Below, piece by piece: positions 1-12,780 of a DNA stretch of 64,000 nt. The translations under genes and the position numbers were made by a program. The first letter of the stretch is position 1. The number at the start of each line of letters is the position of its first letter. This stretch comes from Lagopus muta (lineage: Eukaryota; Chordata; Aves; Galliformes; Phasianidae): positions 58,366,578 to 58,430,577 of the forward strand of contig NC_064438.1 in NCBI RefSeq assembly GCF_023343835.1, written 5' to 3'. Under the pieces are notes generated by a model. It ran no database searches, had not been told where the DNA came from, and was given only the letters and a program-made list of their open reading frames with translations.

Positions 1-2016
1 AGCTTTGGTTATATTACTGTGGTCTGCTAGTGTTACATTTGTTCTTGGGACCCATGGCCATTAGTACTGTTGTGTAAAGCACCACGGAAAGTCTGAACAG
101 TAGTACTGATCTGCCCTTTATGTGCAAGAGGCAAAGAGCACAAGTAAACAGGAGGACAGTACTGGCCGCAAATGAGATTGTGCATGGAACATTTAGCTGT
201 GTGAATGAGGGAGTCCCACTGTGTCCATTAGAGGTGTTCTCCAGAAAGTCTAAAAGAATTGACCATCCCCTGGATGAGAGGCACATAGATGAGCAGGATA
301 AAAATGATGCACAGGTTATGGACCAGAATGGAGGAAATACTGGTAATACTGCCTTTGGCATACAACAAAGAAACAGTGGAACACAGAAAGAAAGATGAAG
401 ACCCATTGTTTCATCCATACTGAGGAGACAGATCATAGACCCATTCTTGGAGTAGAGAACAAGGCTGGAAATTCCACAGCAGTGAGATCCCAGCTGATTT
501 TTTAGAGGTTGATAAAATCAAGTGGAAAAGGAAGAAGAGGTCCAGTGTAGAAGTAGTCCAGAGTAGGACAGACTCAGGGCAAGATTGCAAGGTGAAGAGA
601 AAGGACAAAAGCAAGCAGAATCTTGAAATCCCAGGGAGCCAAGACTTCACAGGGAAGGATGTGAAACTTTTCTCCCAAAGGAAAGAGGAGGATGAGAGAA
701 TTGAGCTTGCTTCAGCTTCCAGACGTAAGGATACTATTCAGGACCACTGAACGTGGAGTGAGTGAGTGATCTGCACAGGCAGGTCATCCAGTGAGGACAT
801 GCTTTGTGTATTTTGGTTACCTCTCTTCAGAGTCTCCAGTAGGAAAGGTGGAGCTTTGTGAGAATCCACCATAGTCAATGGGGTCACATGTTGGATTATG
901 GCTCCTGCTGAACCCAGCGTTAACATTGGAGGTACTTTCCCATAAGCCTGGGTTCAACAGTGCTGCAGTGAAGGGGTGAATCAGGCCTTCTCACATTGAC
1001 GTCAGTGAAGTTACACCCAGGGTAAAATTAGCCCCAGGACGGTTGTTCTGACACTTTCACAATAGCACTTTTTGGGGTTTTGGCTTAGTTTTGCCTTCCT
1101 TTATTTCTTTCTTTCTTTCCTTCTTTTATTTTTTTAACTGATTCTCCACTGAGCCGGCTTTCTACAGCTTGGAGAGGGAGGGAGACGGTCCTGACCGCTT
1201 CACGTGTGCGGATCATCAGCCATGTAACTGTGCAGACAAACAGATCATGCTTTGGAGATCCGAGCCTGAGTGTTACCTTATGTCTTAGCTGCTCCACTGG
1301 CTCCCACGCCTGGGACCATTTGAATTTCCCACCAGCTCAGCCCAACTATTTTCCACATATTTTAGGTGCTGAATTAATTGTGACCTCAAAGGAACGAAAT
1401 TTCCAGTCCATCGGTTGAGAGCAAGACAAGTTGCCAAGCTTTTCAAGGGTCATTCACCCGCATCTGACATATGGATGAGCGTAAGCCCCACGAGGTTATT
1501 TGAGGACCCACCGGTACATGCTGCAATATGAGGCCAACGTGAGTACCCCGCATGTGTCGATCGAATGGAGATCTGCAAATACATGTGCAGTTGGCAGCAT
1601 TTGGTGCTCAGCTCCCATCCGTGTTTGTAAACACTGGAGAAAGAGACCCAAATCTGTGTCCAACCCCGAGCAGTTACAGAACATACTGTAATTCTGTAAT
1701 GCGAAACAGAGTGGCTCGCTAACCGTGCAGATCTGGAGAGAATTCCTGACATGATCCTTTTACGTATTTTATGTTAATCACTTCCATCTCAAGAACACAC
1801 GCAAACAATGCTCTATTAGACGTTCCCTTTGGCACTCGGACAGCAGCGCAAGCTGCCGCATGTACCCATGTGGCGGCCGGAGCAGCCGCAGTAGGGATGG
1901 GAGGCCTTCAGTGCGTGCTGCAAACAGGAAGAAACCAAAGGGTAATGAGCAAAGGGCAGGGACGTGACCACCAGGTTCTCCTTTGGGTTTCTCTGCAGGT
2001 TTTCCTGTGGGTTTTC
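1..2016. other. intergenic, no gene recognised
   Basis: No coding gene, RNA gene or familiar repeat is seen here. Several reading frames of 60-140 codons exist on both strands, but none resembles a known protein family and none has a convincing exon structure. A short T-rich, TTTC-like stretch lies near 1098-1134. The strand with GAAGA/GGAAG bias at about 440-700 is purine-rich. Best read as gene-desert sequence distal to the BMP4 3' end. Confidence 0.5.
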
Positions 2017-2255
2017 CATAGAATCGTGGAACAGTTTGAGTTGGAAGAGACCTTCAAGATCATCTCATCCAACTCCCTTGCAATGGAGTATGCGTGCACC
2101 TACAGCTCCATCAGGTGTTCAAAGACTCTTCCAGATGGTATCTCCAAAGATGGGGCATCCACCAACTCTCTGGGCAACCTGTGCCAGTGCCTTACCACCT
2201 TTATTGCAACAACATTTTCTTTATATCCACTCTACATCTCCCCTTTTTCCAGGAG
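2017..2255 (-). mobile_element. CR1 LINE 3' fragment
   Basis: Begins with the inverted CR1 tail (catagaatcgtggaac), followed by the CR1 block with GAGTTGGAAGAGACCTTCAAG and, further on, the GGGCAACCTGTGCCAGTGC segment. CR1 copies are normally 5'-truncated, so only the 3' end is present. Orientation is inferred from the tail octamers lying at the left end. Confidence 0.85.
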
Positions 2256-3553
2256 ACTGTGTCTCTGGCTGCCTGCCCAAGAGAGCTTATAAACATCAGG
2301 ATGTTGCCATGGTCCCAGAGACCCCAAATCATTTCTGCTTTGGAGCAGGAAGGAGAATTTCCCAGCACAGAAGCTGCAGATCACTGTCTTGAGCACACGT
2401 CCTGCCTTGGGTAGAACACAAAGGATCTGTACCCTCCTGGTCAGGTTTGCATTCCCTTGCTGAAGTTTACAGTGGTATGAGTGATATGTGATTATTGAAC
2501 TCTTCAAATAAGCCTTTGCTGCTTTTGAAATCAGCTGGGAAATATTTTCCCAGTGGAAAGAAAAAGGCTGAATTACCTAAGAGCGTGGATGTGCACAGAG
2601 CTGCAGCACGGCTTTGTTGCAGAGTTTGACACCAAAATCCTCTACAGAGTGGAGGTGGGGCATCCTCAGACACTAAGGGAACAAATCCTGCTGCTATGGG
2701 AGATAGGCAAGAGTCCATGAGGATCTCAGCTTCACTCTGCAAAGAGCCTGGAAGCAAGAAGAGAGATGGAATGGGAGAGGAGGTATTCACTGCATTTGCT
2801 GGAGCAAACACTGCAAAGCAGTGTCAGAGGAGATGGGTTATTTCTGCTCAGGATGTACTTTTGAAGCAATTAAGAAGCAGCCCTGACTTTGAATAGTACT
2901 GCTGAAACAGAATCCTCTCCAACATTCACTGGCCCAAATGTCTTTGCTGAAATCATGCTGTTTCCCTATTGTTATTCAACAATAAATCCTGCCCCCTGGG
3001 AAATGCGTATAAATATGAATTTAAGAGTTCCCACATACAAAGAATCTCCCTTTTTCACCCTCTCAGAGATAAATAACTCAGAAATCTTCCTTCAAATATG
3101 TGCTTTTCTCTCTATTTATCCCCTTAATGCTGTAAAATGTAAAACACTGCAAGGACACAGCATGATGAAGAGAAGCTTTAGGATCTGCTGGATGGTTTCC
3201 TTTGCCCCACTACTGAGGGTTTAAGCATCTCTGTACACATGTGTGTTTGCTGCTCTGGAGCCCAGTTGAGTTGTTTTGTTCTAGAGCTGTTTGGGAAGAG
3301 TGACCTGGCCCTATTTTTGCAAAAGGTTTCCAAAAGATTGCAAAAGTTAGAGCAGTTTTAGCATGACTGGTTTCTTCTCAATTTTCCTGAGTCTGAGCTG
3401 GACAGAAAGGCAGCACAGGGGCTGCCCATGGGGCTCTAATGAGCTTCTTCATCTGGGGAAGCACTATACAGAGATGCTTCTGTAAATTTCATTCTATGGC
3501 TGATGGGAGGACTGCCCCCTCCAAGGCCTATATCCTTCATCATCCCATGGATA
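2256..3553. other. intergenic, no gene recognised
   Basis: Unique sequence between two CR1 tails. It is AT-rich from about 2930 to 3150. The small frames present do not resemble known proteins. Confidence 0.45.
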
Positions 3554-3770
3554 TTAGAATCATGGAATCGTGGAATCATTCACGTTGGAAGAGACCTTTA
3601 AGAGCACCAAGCCCAGCTTCAGACCACCCCTCCATGCCCACTGTCCATGTCCTTCAGTGCCACACATCCACAGCTCTGGAACAACTCCATGGTCGGAACG
3701 TCACCTCCTTCCTGGACAGCCTACACCAGTACTCCATCTGAGAAGAATTTCTTCCTACTATCCAAACCAA
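3554..3770 (-). mobile_element. CR1 LINE 3' fragment
   Basis: Inverted octamer tail (tagaatcatggaatcgtgg) followed by CACGTTGGAAGAGACCTTTAAG, a diverged block with CCATGCCCACTGTCCATGTC, and the AAGAATTTCTTCCTACTATCC segment. This order is typical of minus-oriented CR1 3' ends. The copy is visibly diverged. Confidence 0.85.
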
Positions 3771-4899
3771 GCTGTGGCAGTTTCTACCCTATGGTTCATG
3801 GGGATCAGAGGGCAGCAACATAAAGGACATCCTAAAACATCTGAATTCATTCCCCACAGTTCACCCCAATAATATTATCTTCTAAAATAAACCCTAATGG
3901 GGATTTCACCTGGGAAGCAATGCTCGGCTGCCAACCAACACAGAGGCACGTGGGTTCTCAGCAAGGAGCAATGCAGCACAGAGGGTGCTGAGCATTCCCA
4001 ACCCCTCTGCACATTCAGCAGTCAGGTTGGACACGGTCCCTGGGAGTAATTCAGAAATGCCCCAGGCACTCGGAGAAATGTTGAAAGTAATCCAGCTAAA
4101 TCTCCACCTGGAAAGCAGTGGGTGGGAAGTTTAAGAGCTCGGTGATTGGCATGCCAAGAGCAAGCAGATGAGAGAGCTGGAAGGAGGGATCCCATAGGAG
4201 CTGGTGTTCTTGCTGCAAAGGAAAACGCCTGTGTTTTCCCCTGCCCATATCTACACATCTGTCTATCCTGAATTTTAATCAATGCTCTAATAACCTAATG
4301 AAGATCTTTTATGCCATGCAATATCCACAATTACTCATTTCTCCCAAAAGTGTCTACCTCTATCAGTATTTCTTTAGCTCCAGTTCTGCCCAGAGGTTTT
4401 CACTGAACTTTTGGGGGAGAACTGCTAAGTTGCTATGATTTGTTTCAAGGTGCTGGCAGTGCTGAGGGAGAGCTGGCCATTCCCATTGGGCTGTGCAACG
4501 CTCACCCTGCTCCCCTTCCTTCCCCACAAAAAGCCAGAAATACCACTTAAATCACAATTGTTCCCTATGATTCAATTTCATATCAAGGCTCAACAGCTAC
4601 AGCTATTTACAGCAGTCCCCTGTTCGGTGATCATAGCTCACCCTGGATATTTATAAATTTGAAATCAATTTAATGGTGTAAGATCATCCCCAAATTCAGC
4701 ATCTCTCCTTGCAGCTGTTGTGTAGATAGGACAAGTTTACTTAAAGCACTGGAAGCTCCAATATTTAGCTTGTGGTTTCAATGGCTGAACAATCCATACC
4801 GTGCTTGGAGACTACATGTGCATCTCTAAGGGAGAAGAGCTCTGCAAATGAAGGCGCAAACACGTTTGTCAGCGCAGCAGAGCCCCCCCAGAGCTCCTC

Positions 4900-5250
4900 G
4901 CCTCCCCGAATGCAATGTTTAAGAGGGCATGAATTAATATAAACAGCCTGCTGATGTCCGTTTGACAGAATATGTGGGAAATAGAGTTTACCTTGAATTT
5001 ACGAACTGGGAAGGCTATTTCTCATGGTGATTAATGGTGAGACACGGAGCAAACCTGAGGCCATTCGCAAGCCCGTGCGCTATACGTCAGGTGTCGTGGG
5101 AGTGAGAACAGTGGGAGAGCAAAGAAAGCTCTCATGACAGTCTGTTAACTAATTTTCATGTGCCAAGTGAAGACGTGTCCTGGAATTTTGCTAAACTATA
5201 CTTAGCATTGCTGATCGTCTCCAAAGAGAGCTTTGTAAAATGCTGGAACA
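4900..5250. promoter_or_regulatory. candidate conserved noncoding element
   Basis: Repeat-free, moderately AT-rich block with homeodomain-type cores (GAATTAATAT near 4931, GGTGATTAATGG near 5026) and retained CpGs such as TATACGTCAGGTG near 5081. There is no coding potential. The idea that it is a BMP4-locus enhancer is inference from texture and from BMP4 being controlled by distant elements. An alignment to other vertebrates is needed to support it. Confidence 0.25.
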
Positions 5251-5751
5251 GGAAGAAAAATACACACAGGTATAAAAGCACTCTAAGAAAGCAATAACTT
5301 ACACAACTTTGGAGGGATATCCGACAATACATTTACTGCCAGCTGGGGACTGAGATGTATATCCAGGAGGCTGACGAACAGCAGGCTGCCCAGCCTTGCG
5401 CTTCTGCTTAAATACAAATGCAATAATCGCTCTCGAATGGCTTTCCAGGGATTTTACCTGGGGGAGCCAATACTCCCACACTGGGAGACCAGCACTGGGC
5501 CATTCACACATGGCAGATCTGCTTCCAGTGCAGCCTGAAAGATCAGCAGAATCCAGAGATACAATCCTGCGGGCTGCCTTTTGGAATACTGATTTGTGCT
5601 GATGATAACACCAAGGAAGAAGGCAAATCCTCACAACCTGAAGCATGCAGAGAAGTCAGCAGGGAAAGGTACTAATGTGCAGCATGATGGAGTGGGCAGC
5701 TGACCGATGACACGATGGATCTTCAGCCTGCTTTCGTGCACTTAGATATAA

Positions 5752-5785
5752 AATATAATTATAATTACAATATAATTATAATTGT
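5752..5785. repeat. 17-bp AT-rich tandem duplication
   Basis: The unit aatataattataattac (5752-5768) is followed directly by aatataattataattgt (5769-5785), differing only in the last two bases. Simple local duplication in AT-rich DNA. Confidence 0.7.
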
Positions 5786-5842
5786 GTAGCATTTAATTTA
5801 ATAAGGCTTGTTTTCCTGGTCAAAATAAGCTTTTCATGACAG

Positions 5843-5945
5843 TCATAGAATCATAGAATTGATTGAGTTGGCAGGGACTTTAAAGGTTGGCTAGTCCAAC
5901 TCCTCTGCAATGAACAGGGGCACCTACAGCTAGATGGACAGGACA
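5843..5945 (-). mobile_element. CR1 LINE 3' fragment
   Basis: Starts with the classic inverted tail (tcatagaatcatagaattg) and continues with GAGTTGGCAGGGACTTTAAAG and CCAACTCCTCTGCAATGAACAG. It stops after about 100 bp, where a second CR1 tail begins, so two copies lie head-to-tail or one truncates the other. Confidence 0.85.
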
Positions 5946-5948
5946 TTA

Positions 5949-6100
5949 GGATCATATAATTATCGAATGGCCTGGGTTGAAAAGGACCTCAAAGATCATT
6001 TAGTTTCAACCCCCTGCTATGCGCAGGGTCACCAACCAGACCAAGCTGCCCAGAGCCACCTCCAGACTGGCCTTGAATGCCTCCAGGATAGGGCAGAACT
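5949..6100 (-). mobile_element. second CR1 LINE 3' fragment
   Basis: Diverged inverted tail (ggatcatataattatcg), then GGCCTGGGTTGAAAAGGACC, CAACCCCCTGCTATGCGCAG and CTGGCCTTGAATGCCTCCAG. These are standard CR1 3'-end landmarks. It belongs to the subfamily also seen at 28101 and 46683, judging by the CCCTGCT/GCAGG.CACCAACCA block. Confidence 0.85.
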
Positions 6101-6485
6101 CATTCTTTTACATGTATCAGTAATCTCTAATGGGCTCCAAAGGGCCTCCTACTCATCAGAACCCTGACACAGGCTTATATCCAATATTCAATAGAATGGC
6201 AACACAGGACCAATGTTATCTCACCCCAAGGTTATCCATCGCTTGGTCCTATGGCTGAGTAACATTGGGAAGATGTCTCACGTCTTCACAGGGTAGTTCT
6301 CCATTCCATGCCTCTTTCTTTGGACACTGCACAATAGAAAGGAGAATTTCACTCCGCATGACCCTTCAAAACAGTCTCCAGTTGAACTGTGGTACAGTAA
6401 AAGCTGTCATGGCCAGGCAGCATTCCCATCAAATATCTACAGGGCAAACAAACCTACTGCCATACACACAAGTTTCTTTCATGAA

Positions 6486-6555
6486 ACAGAAGAGAAAAAG
6501 AGAAAAAAAAGGAGGATTAAAAAAAAAAAAAGGGGACAAAAGAAAAAAAAAAAGA
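6486..6555. repeat. A-rich low-complexity tract
   Basis: Runs of A interrupted by G (AAAAAAAAGGAGG, then 13 or so A, then GGGGACAAAAG and more A). It encodes only lysine-rich nonsense in frame and is not preceded by a recognisable retroposon. Confidence 0.75.
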
Positions 6556-8934
6556 ATATTGCTAGAGGGTCTCTCCAATAGAACAGGGACACAGTCTAGT
6601 GCTGTATATATGGCAATGCAGCAAAGGCCCAGAGGACATGCTGTCCCAGCATCAGGGCTGCCAGCATCCTGACAGAATTAGGAAGTCTTCTCTCGCAGTT
6701 GCCCTGTAGACATAAAATTACACAAAGAAAGAGTTCATCAGGATCCCAAACTAAATATAGTCAAGTGGGGAGAGTGGAACATTCAATTTTCGCTCTTGGC
6801 AAGCAGCACGGCTTCGCAACCTTTAGGATATTGTTTTAACAAAGCTGGAATTCCACACAACTGTGATTCTGAGAGCTCAGCACCTACAAGAGAGAAAAAA
6901 AACATATGAAAATAAAATCTTCACCTGGAAAAACCCTGAAAAACACACGTGCACCAGTGGCAAAGTTCTCACCCAGCTAAAACTGCCTCTGTCAGTAGGA
7001 ATGAGGGCTGGAAAATTCTTGGTGTCAATAAGAGCTTTGTACAAGCAAAGATCATGGGGTCAGAGCCAAACTGATCACTTGCAGCTCATAGAAAACAGTG
7101 GATAAGGCAGAAGAAGTGGTGCTGAGCCTGTGACAAGATTTTCTGAGTGATCAAGGTCTGTAGGCATCTTGGCTGGGGTTCGTTCCTGGTGCAAGAGCCC
7201 GGCTCTGCCCATTCGAGAGCACCGCAGCATCACTGGTCCTGCAGTGGCCGGGCTTCAAGCTCGGTATTCCTCACACAAGAAATACTTTGCTGTTCTCTGG
7301 ATATGCAGGTGCCATCAAGGCAGTCAGTTGTACAATCAAGCAGCTTGGGCAGTTATGTGGACAAGAAGGGAAATGGAAGTAAAGGTGCTGAGACTTCTTT
7401 TCAGGGCTATCATCCTCTGTTCCTGCCTGCTCTGCACGGGGAAATAGCACATAGACCCACAAGATAGCAGAGGAGCAGCTTTCATGGCCAGAAAGCCGAA
7501 GGCAAATAGGTGCTCAGCTCAAGCACAGAACAACTCACATGGGGTTAGGAGTTAGGCACATAGAGGCTTTCACGACTCCAGCTTTGGTCTTGTCCTTCTG
7601 CTTGTCCTGGATCTCTGTAATACCTAATTCCTAACAAAGACTCAGAAATCCCACACTCATTCCACACAGCATCCATTCAAAAGTGAATGAATTCAGCACG
7701 GGGGATGGTAAGGGGCAGAAATCCCAGCAGCAAAAAGGACACATTAAAAGATAGTGGAGCACACAGAAGGAGAAACATCCAATCTGTAAACGATGTCTCC
7801 TATTTCCCCAGCAGTAACATCAGTCAGGGTGGGAGCTCTGATGGAAATAACTCTTGCATGGGAATGCTGCACAGGGTGAAGCTTTCACGGGGCATCCCAC
7901 CTCGCCTGTAATGGAAAACCTGAAATAGCATTTTGAAGACATCTCCCATTAAGCACACTGCCTCCAACAGATGTTCAGGGCAGAGGGAGAATGACCGAAC
8001 ACAGCTGAACTGAGGGAGTTTCCAATGCAATGGGAATATCTGTGGATTGGAGAGGAAAAGATGCACAGCCTCGAGCAAGTGTTTGCGATGGGTCAGTCAA
8101 GTGAACCAGGTGAAATAAAGGCAGATCCATTTATTCTGATGAACATTTAGGCACAGATTTATCCGTGTGCTGCTGTGAGCATGCAGAGCCCTCTGGGTTG
8201 CATTCTTCTATCCCAGTTCAGGCTGTGCCATGGGACCTCAGCCTCAGCAGCTGGCAGCTGGGACTGGTGAGGGCTGCAGCACTCTGCAAACATCACTCTT
8301 TTAGGAAAAACATCAGCAAACAGAGGTCACGTGCTTCGCTCCCAGAGCTGAAGGCGTGAGAAGGGCTTAAAAAAAAAAAAATCTATTCATTGAAGAAAAG
8401 CAATTCAGAAAAGAAACCAAAAAAGGAAGCAGCCTTGATGCAGATCCCCCCCCCCAGAGCACTGCAGGGCATCGCTGGCAGCAGAGTGGATTTGGACAAC
8501 AGCAGCAGCCTGGGCTGGGCTGCCTTGGCCTGGGTGTGTGCTGGTACCCACCTCTATAGAGGGGTGCAGGGACACCTCCCAGCAGCTCAGGCTCCCAGGA
8601 TCCCATCCATGGCCTCAGGCACCTCCAGGATGGGGGACTCACAGCTCTGGGCAGCAGTGCCAGCACCTCACCGCATGAGTGGCAGCAGGATGCTGCAGCA
8701 ATGCTCTTCTGCAAGCATGGCACCACCAGGGACCAAGTGACATGAGGGTCTAGCATCTCCCTTCTCAACCGGCTACCTGAGACCAGCATTTGTCCATTGA
8801 TTTCAATGCACCATCACTCATGTCCACCCCTAGACCAAACTCTCACAGCCAGGGGCACCAGCAGCAGAGTGAAGGTGGAAGGGTCCAAAAGAAACACCAG
8901 ACCAACTGAGAGGTGAAAACGAGCTCTGCCACTG

Positions 8935-9600
8935 TGCAAGAAGGTGCAGGCGTGTATAATATGGTATATACTGTACATACCGAGAAAAAGAATATACTTC
9001 TCACTGTGAAGTGTTTTATATGCTAACCATCAGGCATATGCTAAGTCAATGGGTGCTGGCACTTTACATAAATATATGATGATGCAGTGCTATATGTAAT
9101 AAAAATCTGGAGCTTAAAATATGGAAGCAATTCAAGAAAACAGATCTCACATTTTTGCCTTTGTTACAGTCAGATTCTGACATGCTCTGATTAAAATTCA
9201 ACATCTGCATGTATTTAAAATTAAAATATATAGGTATTCATGTTTTCCTCCTTCCACGATGTTTTACTGCTGCCTTTTTCTTCTTAAATATTAAAAACAT
9301 TACATTATTTTATTTCAGATGTCTCAATATATTACACATCACCCTTTCACCTCAGAGCTTTGGTTCAAATCCAGCTCTTCTCTGAGGAAATAGAAAACAT
9401 CTGAAAATATTTAGTAGTCTCATCTCAGTGTCTAATCACAGTCTGCTCTGACATGACAAAACACAACAAACAAACTGGCTTGCCACAGATGAAAAATGTT
9501 TACACAAAAATACTCAGGAGTGTAAGAATGAATAAAGGCATCTCTAACTGCATTAAAGCCCATATTGTTAAGTCATAAAATAGCTTGCAGATAATCTGAG
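8935..9600. promoter_or_regulatory. candidate conserved noncoding element
   Basis: AT-rich, repeat-free block. It contains TGCTGGCACTTTACATAAAT near 9054, CTGATTAAAATTC near 9187 and GCATGTATTTAAAATTAAAA near 9208. There is no open reading frame of note. The texture resembles vertebrate noncoding conservation, but the call is by eye only. Confidence 0.25.
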
Positions 9601-10228
9601 CTGCACCTGCCCCTCTGGAAAAAAAAAAGAAAAAGCAGGTGATTTAGAGTCCTCGCAGCCTAGCAGGTCCTGGCTGCATGTTTTTCTGTTATTCTAAAGC
9701 AGAAAGATGTGTCAAGCTACAGTGCAAATATTGTCCATGGGCATCATGGTCTGCAGAGCCTAAGTACCTTGTGATTTAGGAATCTCAGAAGAAAACATTA
9801 TTGCCAGTAAATCCTCCAGGACTAAAATATATGCACTCTGAGAGGCATGAGCATAAATAAGGTCTTTGTCCTTGCTGGAGAATTCAGCCATTTGGTGGGC
9901 GGACAGGAGAGCAGCTGTCCCAATAGACATCCTGGTGGGTGCTGGGACAGTGCACAGCACAGAGCCTCCTTCAAAGCCATGACAATTTAAACACGCAAGA
10001 GAAAGGCTAGGAGAGAAATAAAAGCTGCAGGGAGGTGCAGTATCCTCCCCACAGCCAGTGGGAGAATCAGCTGTGACTGTCCCTGCCCTTCCCTTCCCTT
10101 GACAACAGCTCCCTGGATTTACCTGGTCCACAGGCATCAAGCATGAGCACACAGTAGATTTTGGCTGTCCTTTGTTCACCAGAAGGCTTCACTTTCTATC
10201 TCTATTTTACTGGAGGTAAGAATGGAAA

Positions 10229-10432
10229 GTACTGCAAGGGGTGGTGAGTTATGAGCAGAAGCTGCCCAGGATGATGGTGGAGTCACCGTCCTTGGAGGTG
10301 TTGAAGAAGATCCCATCAGGAGATGTGGCATTGGGGGGACACGGCTAGAGGGCATGATGGGGGTGGGTCAGGGTTGGACTTGGGATCATAGAGGCCTTTT
10401 CCAGCCTTAATGGCTGGATTCTATGGTTCTCT
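10229..10432 (+). mobile_element. CR1 LINE 3' fragment
   Basis: Plus-oriented CR1 3' end: GGGTGGTGAG, AGAAGCTGCCCAGGATGATG, GGTGTTGAAGAAGATC, GGTTGGACTTGGGATCATAG, and a tail ending GGATTCTATGGTTCTCTG. Moderately diverged. Confidence 0.85.
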
Positions 10433-12611
10433 GGTGAACTGCCCATAGATTGGGTTGGACTTGCAAGTTATCCTGTACTGGTCACCTCCTTCCTTATCCT
10501 GCCTGGATTCAATCCACCCATCTGCTGAAGCTCCACCAGGGCAAGATGTGTCCCCCCTGACCCTGGATGCCTGTTGTCACAGCTGCATCCCTTCCCTGAC
10601 ATTTAGCAAACCTGCCACCAGCATGGCCGATGCACCTCAGGAACCAGTGGGGCTCATTCATTCTCCCAGCTAGGTGGAAAAATCAGGCAAATTATACTTT
10701 TCTTTATGGCTGTTCAGATCTCCAATGTAAGAAAACAGGCTGAGCATAAAGACAAAGCAACGTTTCCTCTGTAATACAGTCCCACACCTACGCCTGCTTC
10801 CCAGTCCTCCATCCTCCACAGATCTTTGGGGGAAACAGGTCCATAAGCTCTTTCTAAGCCAACCTGTGGGAGCTGACAGAAACCTATGAGGGGAAAGAAA
10901 AGGTTGAAATCCATTGCCCTGCTTGTCAGTATCTTACAATGCCTTATTACAGAAAGATATTGTTGTATTTCCTGCTGCAATAGCCAAATTCAGTACGAAT
11001 AAATTAACATGCTAACTTTTCACTATATCCCCTTTAATGCAAAATGATATGGATCCTGTAATTCAATAAATTAGAGAGTATATTTTTTTTTAAGGGAAAA
11101 AATAGCTTGCAGATCTTGGCACATCTACAGTACACAAAGGACTGGCCAAGAAGAAACCCAAAGGATGACCACGCTGCCTCCAGAAGTGAGGATTCATCCT
11201 ATAAACCTTACTGGGAGGAATGCTTGCTCTGCCTGGGCACAGTGCTGCTGGATAATAACTTCCTTTGCACCTGACGTAGGCAATATTCCGAGCATTTCCA
11301 ATTATGTCCTTCTCAACAACATCCCTTGGTCTGTCCTTATGTTGTACTGTCAGTGCTTCATGTACATGTGTTTTCTCTCTGCTGTCATGTTTTCCTTGTG
11401 CTCCTTGAGGAAATCTCTGTCTTTGCTGCGTAAATGCAGCATTGACATGCAAGCTTGTTCACACAGCCTTTACTTCTTTGCACTTTGTTACCCTGCTGCA
11501 AGGCTGTTCCCAAGCAGTCTCCACTCCAAGATGTGAACATCCTTCCAATCAGCCATGTTGGACTTCTAGGCAGTATATTAGCAAATTATTTCTCCAGGCT
11601 CTTGATTGAAACGTTGAAACGATACTTTTCATGCGTGTCAGTCTTTGTGGGGTGAAAATGCCTTTAACATGCTTCTAGGATTTACATGGGCTTCCCTGGG
11701 CTGCTGCTGCCAAGTTCAGATGCGGTTGGAGCATGTGGCATTCTTTCTCCTACTCTTGTTACGTTTTCCTTTTCATCCAACCCTGCTGCATGATTCATAT
11801 TTTTCATATTTCTGCCCTGTGATGTAAAGAACAGCCAGTTGCTAAATGTGCCCTTGTCATACCTGCCCTCTCCAGAGTGATCCTGCTGTGAGCACCAGGG
11901 CTCCTTCTTCCTTCCTTCTTTTTTTGAGGGGAGGGTTGGGAAGGTTTTGTTTGTTTGTTTTGAGTTCTTTGTTTGTTTTGAGGTTTCATTTGTTTGTTTG
12001 GGGTTGGTTTGTTTATTTTGGGTACAGTTGTTTTGGTTTTCTTTTAACCATTTATCTCCTTTAATATTTGCTGACTGAGACACTCAAACTGTTGAGCAAG
12101 ATGCCCCATGTCAGCTGAACCACAGCAAGGGACCTCACACATGCTTGTAGATGTGGAAGACCCAAAGCACCAACGTTTGCTTTCACCTCACTAAGAAGAG
12201 GTCGGGTCTGGCTCTGCATGCAGCTTTCCAGAGCCAGGGCTGACCCACCTCTTTGCAGACACAGCCCTTTGTGTTCAAGCTCTTCAGGAGCTTCATGCTG
12301 CTCAAGCTGTCATCATACCAGTGGCATCTCCACAATCTCATTACAGAAGCCTGTGATGAGTAGTTGAGGGCTGAAAGCCCCCAAACCAAGCACAGAAACA
12401 GGAACAGTGACAAAAAACTTCATTTCAGTTGTCAAATGAGTTCATTTGGAACAGCAGATACTGGAAACCTATTGCATGCCCCAGCGTTGGTTTTGCCTTT
12501 TTTGAAACCAGAAAATACAGGACCCGTACCCTAAGAGTCATACCCAGTAATGATGTTATACTTCCAGAGTAGATTGAGTGTATCACACAGCATTTGCTGA
12601 ATTTACCTGAA
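10433..12611. other. intergenic with TTTG-rich tract
   Basis: No gene recognised. The main structure is the TTTG-rich low-complexity tract at 11940-12052. A T-rich patch occurs near 11081-11091. Confidence 0.45.
11940..12052. repeat. degenerate (TTTG)n low-complexity tract
   Basis: Repeated GTTTGTTTGTTTTGAG-type units, interrupted by TTGGG. Strong strand asymmetry: T and G on the plus strand. It is a decayed microsatellite. Confidence 0.8.
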
Positions 12612-12780
12612 AAATCATGGAATCATAAATGTTGGAAAAAACCTCTAAGATCACCGTGTCCAACCCCAACCCACCCACCGTGCCCACTGCCCACGTCCCT
12701 CAGAGCCACATCTCCACAGCTCTGGAACACCTCCAAGGATGGTGGCCCCACCACTGCTGGGCAGCTCGTTCCAATGATTG
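12612..12780 (-). mobile_element. CR1 LINE 3' fragment
   Basis: Inverted tail (aatcatggaatcataaat), then GTTGGAAAAAACCTCTAAGATC, CCACCGTGCCCACTGCCCAC, and CACCACTGCTGGGCAGCTC. Same subfamily as the copies at 36206, 39402, 40926 and 54854. Confidence 0.9.

Larger units (their letters stand above)
3771..5842. other. intergenic with a candidate noncoding element
   Basis: No gene recognised. Most of the stretch is ordinary unique sequence. The part at about 4900-5250 is AT-rich yet keeps scattered CpGs and is annotated separately. A 17-bp AT-rich unit is repeated twice at 5752-5785. Confidence 0.45.
6101..10228. other. intergenic, CR1-free
   Basis: No gene recognised. It holds an A-rich low-complexity run at 6486-6555, a poly-A stretch near 8369-8381 and a candidate noncoding element at 8935-9600. 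Frames of up to 140 codons near 8367-8789 and 9760-10179 have no recognisable motifs. Confidence 0.45.

Noticed and set aside
8367-8789. 140-codon minus-strand frame
   Set aside because: Cysteine- and proline-rich without any recognisable fold, no splice or promoter context, and it ends in a poly-A-derived F run.
9300-9420. tRNA or tRNA-derived SINE at GGTTCAAATCC
   Set aside because: Only the 11-base B-box-like word fits. The flanking bases do not form a T-arm stem and no A-box is visible.
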